Assembly: GCF_932526225.1 (NCBI RefSeq)
Contig: NC_064043.1
Span: forward strand, 15,498,085 to 15,562,084
Source of the DNA: Nematostella vectensis
Taxonomy: Eukaryota > Cnidaria > Anthozoa > Actiniaria > Edwardsiidae
Length of the DNA: 64,000 nt
Direction of reading: 5' to 3'
The notes beneath the pieces were generated by a model, which ran no database searches, was not told the DNA's origin, and saw only the letters and a list, made by a program, of their open reading frames with translations. A program made the position numbers and the translations under genes. This document shows, piece after piece, positions 36,392 through 46,991 of this stretch. Within the stretch, counting starts at the first letter, position 1; the number at the start of each line of letters is the position of its first letter.

Positions 36392-36492
36392 TCTCTCGAG
36401 TGCGTCAGTCAGCGCGAGATTTGGACGAGCAAACATCTTACCACACTTGCTTGAGACCACTAGATAAGAAAAACCTTCAACAGACAAACAGA

Positions 36493-38147
36493 ATGACGAT
36501 GAACATCGAGCAAGACTTCATCACTTATTATTGTAAGTACGCGGGCCTTTGCGAATTCTCACGCTATTTGTTGACAGGTCAAACTCACACATCTTTACAC
36601 AAGAAACAACCGCTACAAGGCTTGCACGTTGTTAACATACTTTCTGCTTTCCTTCATGTAGTCGAAAAAGCCGAATCCTCTGAGCTTACACTGCCATTTT
36701 TACAAGACGTAAACGGTAATCCCCACGGAGAGCTGGTGAGTTCGCGAGGAATTTTTAAAAGTCTGAATGTTGTTGACCTTTAGACTCTACTCGGCCCCCC
36801 CAGCCTTTGGTCGGTGGGTCTTTCTCCCGATCGGTTTATTTGATTCCATATTTCACGGCGTATTCATTCTCTCTCAAGCATTCATCTTGTCTCTTCCATC
36901 TCCCTACGATAATTTGAAAAAATGGTTATCTCTTTATTGTTTAATTATTACCTAATGGCGCCGAAGCCGTAAGGCGAACTAAAAGGCGAGCCGCTAAAAA
37001 ACAAGCTAATCAATATTTCCAATAACCAAGCTTATCACTTGTTGTTCTGGTGGAGTCTGAATCGGTTGTGTTACATATAATAGGTTCGAAAGCGACGAAA
37101 CCTCACTGTTTACAACTTATTAGTTTGAAATGGCTTGTGGCGGTGATAGTTCGAAATCCTACAAGGGGGGGAGTGGGGGGGGGGGGTGAATAGGGAAACG
37201 TAAATCCGCCGATCCGCTACATTTTCGGGGCAAATCCGTGGATCCGCAGATATTTTAAGATCTGCATGGTTTGACAGATAAACAATAGCATCGATCGAAA
37301 TTCATTTAAAATCCGAAATTGGACCGTCAAAGCAGTCAAAATCCGAAATCCGTGCTCAAATTGTCGACAGATCCGTGATCCGCCGTATTTCCAAAATCCG
37401 CCAATCCGCTAAAATAATCATCAAAATCCGTAATCCGTGAGCATTTCGGGGCTGAATCCGCCTATCCGCGAATCTATTCACCCCCACCCCCCCCCCCCCC
37501 CCCCACCGGAAACGAAAACCGGAAACCAGAAGCCCAGTATAAAGACCCTCGAACCCCACTTCAAGCCTTGAGAGCGACTATATTCTCAAACTCAAAATGT
37601 TTTTATCACTTGCATGATACACTCTTTTGTATAAGATAGTTAAGCCTGAGATTTCGCCAAAGAGCATGCCAAGGTTAAGATAGCAGCAAAATTTAGTTTT
37701 GTTAGTGTGATGGGTTCCAGAATGCAGAATTACAGTAAATTGGTTCGTTCAAAAAACCTTAAATATCTGTGCTTTTGATCCTTTGGGTAATTCTCTTCTG
37801 TTAATTCATTGTGTATGACATTTTGATATGCATTTGAATTTAAGAACATCCTTTAGAAACATTTTCAGCTTAAAATGCTTCAAAAATAAGAATGGCCCAG
37901 CATCAAATGAAAATAAGTTTTATAAAAGAGTACAACTCACTGGATTATGAGAGTAAAATTGTCACGAAGTGATCATGTTTGTTTACTCCAGGAGTGCAAA
38001 TGCCTACGAAAAGCTGGAGTCATCAGATGTCTTCAGTGTGGCCATGAATTTACAGGAAGGCGGAGGATCCAATGCCCTCTACACCCCAACCTTATCCATC
38101 TAATGGACTTCAGAGAGTGCCCAAGGTGTAATGCAGAACTGAGTTAA
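36493..38147 (+). CDS. Small protein with C-terminal double CxxC (putative zinc-binding), two exons
   Basis: Exon 1 is 36493-36735 (donor GAGCTG|gtgagt) and exon 2 is 37992-38147 (acceptor tttactccag), phase 0, about 132 residues. Exon 1 is a mostly alpha-helical, conserved-looking region beginning near EQDFITYYCKYAGLCEF. Exon 2 holds ECKCLRK, RCLQCGHEFTGRRR, CPLHPN and ECPRCNAEL, enough Cys/His for two zinc sites. I do not recognise the family with confidence. An upstream in-frame ATG at 36400 is possible, but the 36493 start places the reading frame after the promoter-like repeat. Extra small exons in the 1.26-kb intron cannot be excluded. Confidence 0.7.
36736..37991 (+). other. Intron with a MITE
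   Basis: Intron of the small zinc-type gene. It contains an inverted-repeat element at about 37181-37490 rich in 'atccg' motifs (gtgaatag ... ctattcac ends, G and C runs outside). Nothing else is seen. Confidence 0.6.
37181..37490. mobile_element. MITE-like 'atccg' element
   Basis: Inverted ends (gggtgaatag/ctattcaccc) flanked by G- and C-runs. The interior is full of aatccg/cggat motifs in both orientations. No coding potential. Confidence 0.6.
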
Positions 38148-39502
38148 AATATCATTTATAAATCGACTGTAAATAGTTTATATAAGGGATAAAAGGCTAA
38201 GTGTTAGCAATAACTGAAACTTGAGGACATGTGGCGTTTACAAGGTTGTTTCCAGTATGCAGTTATACACATTTTAGGTTAACCTTTCTCAGTATGTCTG
38301 AATGTCCAGGGCTGGTTACAAACATTTTTAGGTGTAGCAAAACAGGTTTTGAATGTCTTTTTCTCTCATTTTCTACCACTGCTACAACCAGCAAGTGGAG
38401 ACACGGATAAACAATTCCCATTCATTAGTTTTAATAAAAGTCCAAATAAACATGTATAAGTAAGAGAGGGGAACTTTGAGTGCAACACAGTAGTGGTTTT
38501 CAAAAACCTGTGAAATGCTATTTAGGTTATTTAGTACTAATACACTGTAATCTCTTTTGTTCTGGCTTGACTATTACACTTAAACAATAATATTTTATTG
38601 CACAGGATTGTGAAAACCACTCTCTCTCTCTCTCGAAAATTTGGCAGAGTCGATTTCCAGTTTTTGGTGTATTATATATATAAAGAAAATAGTGTTGGTT
38701 TGAGAAAAATACAAACTACATAGGTTTCCCTACAGGTCTGTTTCGTGGTTGCCCACTCATCAGGGGATATATATATATATATATAATTAAACAAAGAACA
38801 CATTTCAACTATATTGTAAAGATGTATTGGAATTAAAAAAAAAAGGTTGCTGTTTTATTTACTTGGAGGTTCTTGATGCAACAGCATCATTGACAGGGGG
38901 TAAAAAGTAGATAAAGGCAAGTAAGCTATGAACATACAAACACTGCCACAATAATATACCACCATATATACTATACTACTGGTTGCTTTCCAACAATACT
39001 GCCACTTTTTGAACAGTTACCTACTATATGTTAAAGCACAATAAGCCAACTATTTTGATTTGAAAACAAATCTTGTCTATAGAGCTATGCAAGTGGTTGT
39101 TTAGGATAAGTTATGGGAAGATGAAACCAATGAAGGCATAGCCATGTTGCCTCCTTTTCAATCTATTGCTACTAAAAAGTGGGTCATTTCTTATTGAAGG
39201 TTCATCAAATACTATCATTTTAACATGAAACTCATGCCCATGTAGCCCTTAGCAAATCCAAGGTACATATTTCTATTATTTTAAATGTCACATAGTATTT
39301 TCTATCATAGTTTTTTTTTATAAAGAAAATTCTGGCCTCTGCACAACTCAGCACTGGTGCTGGCCCTAACAATGCTAGTACTGATTGCCGGAAAGGAATT
39401 CACATTAGGCCCCTGCTGAAATGAAAACCAACAAATGGAACAAGCCAAGCCCTCATGCACAAAATCATGGCTGGCATTTTTTTTTTTTTGGGGGGGGGGG
39501 GG
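38148..39502. other. Intergenic, 3' flank
   Basis: AT-rich DNA with an (TA)n at 38767-38785 and a (TC)n at 38621-38634. A likely polyadenylation signal of the upstream gene is at 38446 (aataaa). No gene is seen. Confidence 0.5.
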
Positions 39503-39752
39503 GGGACCGGGGCCGTTCATAGAAACGATTCGCGTATCTACGCCTCCCAGCCCTATTTCGAGGCTGGGAGTCGCGCCACGCCCCGCCGAGCCCCCCACCC
39601 CCATCCCAAGGCTGAGAGGCACGCCCCGCCGAGGCCCCCACCCCCGTTCCAAGGCTGGGAGGCGCGCCACGCCCCGCCGAGCCCCCCCATCCCAAGGCTG
39701 AGAGACACGCCCTGCCGAGGCCCCACCCCCATTTCAAGGCTGGAAGGCATGA
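39503..39752 (+). repeat. Left terminal inverted repeat
   Basis: About 250 bp. The first 55 bp match the right end almost exactly. Further inside are four to five diverged tandem units of ccaaggctgggaggcgcgcc / acgccccgccgagccccc. It follows a T- and G-run at 39479-39504. Confidence 0.93.
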
Positions 39753-39754
39753 TC

Positions 39755-42248
39755 CTCAATGGCTCCCTGATGATCACCCAGCCTACCAAGAGTACACCGA
39801 AGCTACGCACTCGATGGGCGGCGCAATAGGGTATCGCTTCAAGAAGTGGACCCAAAGAGAGAACATCAGGCCAACGCCTCTTAAATACAGGGACGTCTGG
39901 CGAGCGGCGCAGGTTGAGTCCAAAGTGTGGAATAGCAAGGAAAACTTAGGGGCGCAGCCTCATGCGCACATCGACATGCGTGCGGCGTACCTAGGATGCG
40001 AGGACGGTGTCTTCGGCGGCGCCTCGGACGCCATTGATTTGGTACGGAAATACGGCTTCCCTACGAACGTGTATCGTATCGCGGATGTTTTGGGACGGCC
40101 ATTGAGCGAGGTTCTTCAACTAACCGGGGTCATTCAGCTGACCGAGTGGGAGTTCTCTGAGGCCTGCCACCCCTACACTTCCGGGAGGGTAGGGCAGCAC
40201 TTGGAACAAAACGAGGGCTGGATCACCACGCCAGGGCTCAAGGACCTGTTAGACTCGGGTGACCTCGTCATGGCCACGGCGAGGGAGGTGTTGTATAGCG
40301 TCGGAAAAAAGGACTCCATCAAGTTCCTCCACTCCATCGCGTGCCGTCCCGGCGGCGAAGACTCACAGTATCCTGATGGTCGAGATCTCGCTGTCCGTTT
40401 CGTAGGCAAGTGCGCTCGCCATGGCGACGAGTCCTCGATCGTAGTCCGCGACCGTGAAGAAGCCGCGTATTTGACAAACCTCCTTGCGGGCACCGACCAC
40501 TTACTTAACTTCGAGCATGCCGACGGGGCTCATCTGATCCAATACAAAGACGGTGTCCGACGCTCACAATGGTACCATATCAGGGCCTTCGTTTTGGCGT
40601 ACACAAACATAGCGTTGCGACGCATGTTGAGGCGGATTCCTCGCGAAGACGTCCTCCGAATGTGCACAGATGCCATATACGCAAAGGCGGTGCCCAGTGG
40701 TGTAAAGCTCGTGGAGCGAAATCCGAGGTATGGAGAGTGGCGCCACAAGAAGCCTGGGTACGAGTGGCGACCCGAAGCGGCTTGGGGTCCGAAGAAGTCG
40801 GGGAGCTTGGCCAAGGAGCCAAGCACTGCGCCGAGCCTGCCGTGCGATCTAGTGGCCGCAACCTCTGCAAAGATGTATCTAGCCGGCCAAGGACGATCGG
40901 GGAAGACCGAGTGGGCGGTGAGCATGTTCCGCGGCCGCGACGTTGTGGTGCTCACCCCCGAGAACTACCTCGCCCACGACCATCGCAATAACCCGCGCCT
41001 CGCGGTGAAGGCTCAAACCTACCACCACTACCTCTGCATACCAGCGGAGAAGCCGATAGAGGAGTGGAGACCTTCCGAGCTGGGGCATAAACTCGACCAT
41101 CACGCAGAAGTAATCATCATTGACGAGTGCTGTAAGGTACAGACTAAAGTGCTACGCGCCATCCTAGAGTACCTCGTCACGCAGCCGTGTCAGGTAGTGT
41201 GTTGTGGCGACTATGGGCAGGTCCCGCCCTGGGGAGATAAAGAGGGGCCTCACGACATGCTCGAGGAGTGGGCACAAGGGAACATCCGCTGGTTCGAGTC
41301 CGACTACCGCCGCCTGTGTGAAGACTGCGGAAAGCCGTACAGTACATGCGACGGCCTGCCCTCCTCCAGGCTCCACGACATAAAGGACAGGATTTGGTGT
41401 CGGCCAGATTCCCAACAGCTTGAGATGTTTCGAGAGGAGTGGGATGGGGTAGCGTTCGACGCGGCGATCGAGCAGGCCCACCCAAGCGATATGTGGGTGT
41501 GTCGACCAACAAGATGGGGGCTCTTGTTCAGCAGCGATTGATAGAGCACCACAGGAAAAACTACCCCCGACTGCCAGCAACCATCCGCTTTGACCCCGAT
41601 CCTAGCGTCGCGCATCGTTATCGCAAGCAAGGGCGGCCAGTGCCCGTGCCAGGCAAAAGGGGTGAGAAGGTCGACGCATACAAAGGCACGGTAGTTGAGG
41701 TCCCTCTCGACGCGGTCCTTAACGGGCTTCCCCTCGAGTGGAAATTTGCGGGCTGGGGAACCGTCCACCGGGTGCAGGGCAAGACTATCCAGACTCCAAG
41801 ACGTCTGTTTATCATAGACCACAGCTTAGAGGGCTGGATCACGAATGCTGTATACACCGGCATCTCCCGCGTGCGGCACGCCGACCAGATAGTCCGCGTG
41901 ATCCCCCCCGATGACACCCCCGGTGCCTTGGTCCCCACAGGACTGCAGGCTTCGCCCAGTGAAGAGCTCATTATAGCGCGAATCAAGCGATACGCTATAG
42001 ACAACAGGCAAAAGGGTCGCACAAAGTACACGGGATCGCACCACGTTCTGACGGTAGACCACGTACTCGGCATGATTGCTGACGGGGAAAAGAAGTGCAC
42101 GGTCTGTGGCGCTCAGCTTCTGCTTCAGGGGTACACCAAGAGCCATCCCCAATGCTTCAGTATCGACTGGCTGGACGACAGTCAGGGTCACTACAAGTGG
42201 AATGTCAGACGCACGTGCCTTAGCTGCAATAGAAGGCACAAGCGCTGA
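39755..42248 (+). pseudogene. Polymerase-like / SF1 helicase / HNH fusion (frameshifted)
   Basis: The open frame starts without an upstream ATG next to the left repeat, so the N-terminus is probably lost; the first Met is at 39814. Residues about 50-300 from that Met resemble the palm of a family B-like DNA polymerase: IDMRAAYLGCE (motif A-like), then a helix WYHIRAFVLAYTN, then RMCTDAIYA (motif C-like, first Asp replaced). Next is an SF1 helicase: YLAGQGRSGKTEW (Walker A), VIIIDEC (Walker B) and CCGDYGQVPPW (motif III). A frameshift near 41500 moves the rest to another frame, with WGTVHRVQGKTI and YTGISRVRHAD (motifs V and VI). The C-terminus has a treble-clef HNH-like module: CTVCG, D-x2-D-x3-GH-x3-N, CLSCN. 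It probably replicated the element's DNA. It is non-functional as written. Confidence 0.75.
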
Positions 42249-42337
42249 TCACGCAACGCGCAACTGCGAACGCGTGAAGCCGTGCTTAGAGTACGCCGTG
42301 TAATACAACACTGGCTGTCCGGGCTCCATAACCCTCT

Positions 42338-42985
42338 TTAGTATTGGGTATGCCTTGCTTGTCCACCACGGGTCTCCGTTGCTCGCCGTCGGCCCTTGTC
42401 CTGGAGGTCTTCCTCGTTTACGGCGATGTACACCTCCGTTCCGACCTCTAAGGGGACCTCTAAGGGGGGCTTTTCGGCTTTGAGAGGCACGCGCCTCAGC
42501 TTTATGGCGTCTTTAGGCGCAAAGCCAGTCATGCGAGTCTTCGTTGCGTTTATGTCCGAGATGACGATTGGCAAAGCGGAAACCCACTCGCGGTTTGTTT
42601 CGCCGGATGCAAGCTCCTTTGAGTACTGCGCACGAAATAGGCGCTGTGCCAGCCAGCGACTCGGCGAAAGCTTGGCTCCTGTGGTGCCCTGTCGGACCTC
42701 CACCCCGTGGTCTGTTAGGAGCTTTGTGGTAGCACCCTTGAACTCCGTGCCGTCGTCAACCGTGAGGACTTTAGGCCATGTAAGAGGTCCCTCTGCATAG
42801 ATGTCAGCGAGTTCGCGGGAGACGACGGCCGCGCTCTTAGTCCTCAGTGGGCGCGCGGCTTTATATCGTGAAGCAACGTCAACGACAGTCAGGGCATACT
42901 TGTACCCGGTTGGCAAGAAAAGTAGGTCCGACTGGTGGATACGGTTTGGTATCCGAGACGGTCAGAGCGCCTCTTTACGTCTTTT
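42338..42985 (-). pseudogene. Retroviral-type (rve) integrase remnant
   Basis: Frame from about 42958 to 42338. The DDE-fold acids are visible as TVVDVASRYKAA and VDDGTEFKG. The segment that should carry the third acid (about 42640-42680) is disturbed: an AFAE-like motif appears only in another frame, so indels have probably removed catalytic competence. A downstream LFRAQYSKEL helix and a C-terminal chromatin/SH3-like region (VGTEVYIAVNEEDL) follow. The N-terminal zinc domain is missing; upstream the sequence runs directly into the ATPase remnant after a stop near 42967. In intact elements this enzyme inserts the linear DNA. Confidence 0.8.
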
Positions 42986-43325
42986 GAGGCCGCACAGTCG
43001 TCGAGTATGATAAGCGTATTAGTGCCTTCGAAGACAGCGGAGACAAACCTCAGCAGTATGTCGATCTGATCCGCCTCAGGTGTGACGACAATCAGACGAT
43101 CGTCGCCCTCGCCGAAGCCTTCGTATGTTTTGTTGTAGACAAAGGTAGGGCACACGAGTACGATGTAGTCAAACTTGCCCCGGAGAGGGCCGCGCAGCCG
43201 GTCCACTATGAATCGGGTCTTCCCGCATGACGTCGGGCCCACGATGAGAGCGTTAAATGGGATGTTTTTCGGGTCCATACCGCGCTGCCGCAGCGCTTCG
43301 CGCACTTCGTGTCTGTACCCAGTAT
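42889..43325 (-). pseudogene. A32/FtsK-like packaging ATPase, truncated
   Basis: About 138 codons. Walker A is ALIVGPTSCGKTRF and Walker B is TLIILDDCAA, typical of the genome-packaging ATPases of Polintons, virophages and NCLDVs. Such proteins usually continue for another 80-120 residues after Walker B. Here the frame soon runs into sequence belonging to the integrase, as if a deletion had fused the two genes. Confidence 0.8.
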
Positions 43326-43957
43326 TGTATGGACTCTAGCTGTCCGTTTATAAGGTTCATTTGGGCGTCGGCCACCACAAACACGTGACAGTTTACGGTA
43401 CCCGTGCCGCTTGCCGTGCGTTTTATCTCGAGATGCACACCGTCGCGGGTGTTGACCAATCGGAGACCGCCCCCATGGATAGCACTGTCGTCCGTCGTTC
43501 GAAGGTCGATCCACAGAGCAAACTTGTTATCGCCATAGAACGGCTCGGGGTTGACTGCCGGAGCGGCAGGCGCCCAGCTGCCACTGACGAACTGTCTTTT
43601 CCAGAAATCCGTGGGGCGTAGTCCCTGGCTGAAGACCTTGTTTGGCATGCCGTCGATTGTAACGCGAACGCCCTTGAAGTCGGGGTACACAAACTTCTCA
43701 GAGTCGCGAGCCCCTGCCGTGTATGGCTCCACAAAGAGAAGCAACAGACCACTCATAGACCTCCGCGGCAGGTTGACACGCTCGTTGATTATGCTGATTG
43801 TGACGCCTTCCGATAGCTTTGGGACCGCCACATATAGCGTCTCGCCGGGGGAAGCCGTCGACGGGTTGAGAGTGACCCGGTGAACAGTTCTCTCGGCTTT
43901 CAACCCCAGAGGAGTTCTGGGTGTTCGTTGGGGGCCAAGTTTATCGCTGACTGACAT
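43253..43957 (-). pseudogene. Probable capsid-type protein with an internal deletion
   Basis: 234-codon frame. The N-terminus (TASPGETLYVAVPKL) and the C-terminal two thirds (MSGLLLLFVEPYTAGARDSEK, GDNKFALWIDLR, NCHVFVVADAQMN) are beta-rich, as in the jelly-roll capsid proteins of this element class. Its length is about half that of double-jelly-roll major capsid proteins (usually 450-650 residues), and the two conserved blocks abut around residue 55, so a central deletion is likely. The assignment rests on gene context (next to ATPase and integrase) and general resemblance. It overlaps the ATPase frame by about 70 bp. Confidence 0.5.
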
Positions 43958-44041
43958 TCCTAGTAGTACGAGGTCACGCGACTATGGTGCGGACTGTTAG
44001 ACATGTCTAATATAGAGTAGCATGAGCTATGCGCACGCATC
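43958..44041. promoter_or_regulatory. Divergent intergenic spacer
   Basis: 84 bp between the minus-strand capsid/ATPase/integrase block and the plus-strand acidic protein. It contains an AT-rich patch (tctaatatagag) and the palindromic gacatgtc. It is a plausible bidirectional promoter. Confidence 0.35.
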
Positions 44042-44311
44042 ATGGATGATGTTGACGTTGACATTGACGATACCTTGCCGGGTGCGTCCGCCGATCGCGG
44101 AGCGGCGGACGACGAGACGACGCCCCTTATCCCGTTTGACCCCGACGATGGGGAGTCGATCCCAATGACGAGCACGTCATCGCGTATGCGCAGCATGACC
44201 CGGACGCAGACGACCGCTAAAACCTCGTTCACCACAGAGGGTGCAGCGGCAAGACTCGGTCTCCAGTCCCTCAGGGAGAAATACCCAGACCTTAACGAGA
44301 ATCGACGCTAA
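44042..44311 (+). CDS. Small acidic protein of the virus-like element
   Basis: 89 residues. The N-terminal half is very acidic (DDVDVDIDD). It is followed by SSRMRSMTRTQ, a basic/serine patch, and a short helical tail. SSRMRSMT also occurs in the small membrane protein at 45639-45890. Function unknown. The next gene starts 8 bp downstream. Confidence 0.6.
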   Translation: MDDVDVDIDDTLPGASADRGAADDETTPLIPFDPDDGESIPMTSTSSRMRSMTRTQTTAKTSFTTEGAAARLGLQSLREKYPDLNENRR

Positions 44312-44319
44312 TACAGCTA

Positions 44320-44913
44320 ATGCAGCTTCGTAACCCCGACAAAGGAGGTTGGACTAAACCAAGACAGCTGTTCAATGAGAACAGGGGCGTTCGACAGGAC
44401 GTTGCGAAGCTGAAAGGCTTCAAGCTGGCGATGGGGTCTGTGGTAGAGATAGACGCGGTCATCCAGGAGAACACAGAACGAGTCCAAGAGCTGCAAGGGG
44501 TGGTAACCACAGACAGGAAGACCATCGACGACCATAACACGTCAGATAGTCGCCGCCAAGAGGCCCGTGAGCGCAACGAGGAAAGGCTATCCGAGATCGA
44601 CGAACTAGAACGCGAAAACCGAGAGCTCGAGAACCGAAAGCCGCTCAGAGAGCGCATCAAAGTCATCTTCAAAAAGTACGGCTTTACCGTCACCGCTATC
44701 GGGTTGGCCGTAGCGACGACGATCGCGGCCATTGTGACGTCGCTCGGCAAGTCGCTCTCCTCCGTGGCCAGAGGGGTCGGTAACGGGCTTAAGGCTATCG
44801 GGAAAAAGCTAGGCGAGCTTCTCCCTGGGCTAGTAGGCAGCATCGCGAACTTCGTGTTTAAGGCTACAGGAGAAGCGCTCAAGTATATTAAGGCCTGGGT
44901 AGATTGCTTTTAG
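44320..44913 (+). CDS. Coiled-coil/membrane protein of the virus-like element
   Basis: 197 residues. Residues about 45-110 are highly charged heptad-type sequence (DELERENRELENRKPL), a predicted coiled coil. Residues about 120-140 (FTVTAIGLAVATTIAAIVTSL) form a membrane helix. The following glycine-rich, amphipathic region (VARGVGNGLKAIGKKLGEL) could contact membrane or DNA. The frame stops just before the AT-rich stretch, so the C-terminus may be truncated. It is probably a minor virion or membrane-active protein; this is inference. Confidence 0.6.
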   Translation: MQLRNPDKGGWTKPRQLFNENRGVRQDVAKLKGFKLAMGSVVEIDAVIQENTERVQELQGVVTTDRKTIDDHNTSDSRRQEARERNEERLSEIDELERENRELENRKPLRERIKVIFKKYGFTVTAIGLAVATTIAAIVTSLGKSLSSVARGVGNGLKAIGKKLGELLPGLVGSIANFVFKATGEALKYIKAWVDCF

Positions 44914-45590
44914 CATCGAATATAACTTTTTGCCATAAACTTTGTTAACATCGCCTTCAATTCGTTCTTTTTGGCAAGATGATTAAAGTCGACGGCCTTA
45001 ACATTTTCGTAATGTTTTCTTGCTGGTGATGACGTCAGACAATAGATCACGTGACAAAATAGTTTTTTGCCTTTCCGCCAGTGGGGAAAACAGCTTGGAC
45101 AAAGATGTTTACTAAATAAGTGTTGACTTTATGTGTGTCATATGATAGCGTGTTAGCATCCAAAATTTTCTCTGCCGTTAACAAGATATGAATTATTTTG
45201 TTAAGTTACGTGACCTGCTGCGAATTAAAATGTTGATTTGTGACCAAAAGGCTAAACTTTTCTTGCCGGTTAAGACATCAGTGTGCAGATGTGTTTCAAA
45301 GGAACATAAAAACATGCAATGTTTTCATTTTCATAGCGTATCTACCAGCGGATAATGTTTTGAAATATTGATTTGCAAAAGTCGCGTGTTTGGCTGGATG
45401 ACGTCATCACTCAAAATAAAATATTACCAAACAGCTAACAATGCCGAGTTTGATATTTTGACCAAAAATGGTGCATTTAAGGCAATGTTAACTCACTTTA
45501 AGGCAACTTTCAAAATTTCAACTGTTTTAGCTTAAGATCCAAGCTTTAATACACTTGAGCGGTGAAATTCCTTGGCGAAAATGCGTGGCT
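44914..45590. other. AT-rich stretch inside the element
   Basis: About 680 bp whose base composition matches the surrounding host DNA, not the element. It has no open frame of note and ends abruptly where GC-rich element sequence resumes near 45590. It is probably a later insertion or a recombination product. No terminal repeats were seen. Confidence 0.5.
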
Positions 45591-45638
45591 GCTCATTCTA
45601 GCCGTATACGCGTTCTTGGTTCGTCGGATGAAAAGCAA

Positions 45639-45890
45639 TCATCGGAACAAGTAATACGCCGCGGCCACCGCGAGTGCCGACAACTCCGCCTTGAGGGCGG
45701 TGTGGTCACTTTTTTCGCCTGGTCCGGGTCCGCTTGCCGTTCCGGCGGCAGTCATGCTGCGCATACGTGAAGAGGGGGCAGGCGCCGCGCCCTCTGCGTG
45801 CACTTTCGCAGGTACGAAAGCCTTGCTTCGCACCTCGCGGTCGGTCCTCGGATCAGTCACGTGTTGCACCCTAGGATGCCCACCGGCCAT
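45639..45890 (-). CDS. Small protein with C-terminal membrane anchor
   Basis: 83 residues. It has a basic/proline N-terminal half, SSRMRSMTAAG in the middle (shared with the protein at 44042-44311) and a short hydrophobic C-terminus (ALAVAAAYYLF). It starts 2 bp below the next minus-strand frame, suggesting co-transcription. Confidence 0.5.
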   Translation of the reverse strand: MAGGHPRVQHVTDPRTDREVRSKAFVPAKVHAEGAAPAPSSRMRSMTAAGTASGPGPGEKSDHTALKAELSALAVAAAYYLFR

Positions 45891-45891
45891 G

Positions 45892-46980
45892 TTACCTTTG
45901 CACGCTTTGAGCGATGTCGTTTTCTATGATCGCGTCTTCAAGCAGCTTCGTGAACTCCGCCCGCGCCTCCATGGCCGGCCCACCGGCCCCCGCGATAGAA
46001 GAACGGACGTTTACCTGCGCGCCAAGCATTGTGTAGACGAACGCCTCGACCGAGCGATCGAGTCTTCCTAGCCCTGCTTTTGTCAGCCCCTCACCTTTGG
46101 GAGGCGCAAACCAGCTATATTGCACACCCCCGTGGTGAAACCCACCTGCTTCCCACTATTGTACGTCCCACTTTCGTCGCTAAACAGATTGAGGTGGCTC
46201 AGGTACTCGTCCACCGCCGTGTCGTAGCCACGGATCACGTGCACGTTGCGATACCCCTCCCCCGGGTAGAACACAAACACATCGCCTAGCCCGTGGTTCC
46301 GCCCGCCTTTCCATCGGAAGTCCGGCTTACGCGGCAAACCGAACTCTATACATAGACGCTCGAAAGCAGCTTTCTTGTAGGGGTTACATTTTCGCGTGAA
46401 TTGGCTGTCGCCAGGCAGGGGGGGCGCCAAGCTCGTAGAGTATCCTCCGCGTGGTAAAGTAGACGTGAAACTTTAGAAATCCCCTGATGACAGGGGGGAG
46501 CGTGGCGAAAGCTGGGTCGGTTAGGGACACCCCGCACCCGGCGGTTGCGCAACAGACCGCAAAGTTGAGTTGCTGTGGCCAGTACCCATAGGAAGGCTCC
46601 GATAGCCACCGGCGAGACTCCTTGGCGGACTTTTGCATGACTACTGTCTCTTTGAATATGTATCGGACCCTATACGTGAATGATTTGTCCTCAGCCACGT
46701 GTATCTCTAGCTGCGTGAGTAGTGGGGTGATGTCTGAGGCCGTGCTCTCCACGGGGGTCGCCGGCACGGCGTAGAGCAGCTTTTGCCCGAGGGTCAGAGA
46801 CCTAGGGAAACCGGGTTTTGCATGTTTGACTTGTTCGGGTATAGCGTGTTTGATATGTTCGGCTATGGAGGCTCCCGCCGCAGTTGCCGCCTTTTTGTCT
46901 CTTCCGCCCCTCTTCGGGGGATCTGCTCCTCGTTCAGCATCCGCCAGCCTTCCCAATCCATGCTCAGTCCTATTAAACAC
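45892..46980 (-). pseudogene. Conserved structural-type protein of the element, two frameshifts
   Basis: Three consecutive frames (46980-46384, 46430-46083, 46125-45892) describe one protein of about 360 residues broken by frameshifts at a G7 run (46416-46424) and near a C-run (46122-46131). The N-terminus is charged (LGRLADAERG). The middle is beta-rich and aromatic (YRVRYIFKETVV, SYGYWPQQLNFAVCC, FLKFHVYFTTRRILYEL). It could be a capsid component or its cofactor; I cannot assign it. It shares an 11-bp divergent spacer with the plus-strand gene at 46992. Confidence 0.55.
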
Positions 46981-46991
46981 GAAGGCGGGCT

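Noticed and set aside
40173-41580. Long minus-strand frames opposite the polymerase/helicase gene
   Set aside because: GC-rich DNA leaves antisense frames open; the motifs all lie on the plus strand.
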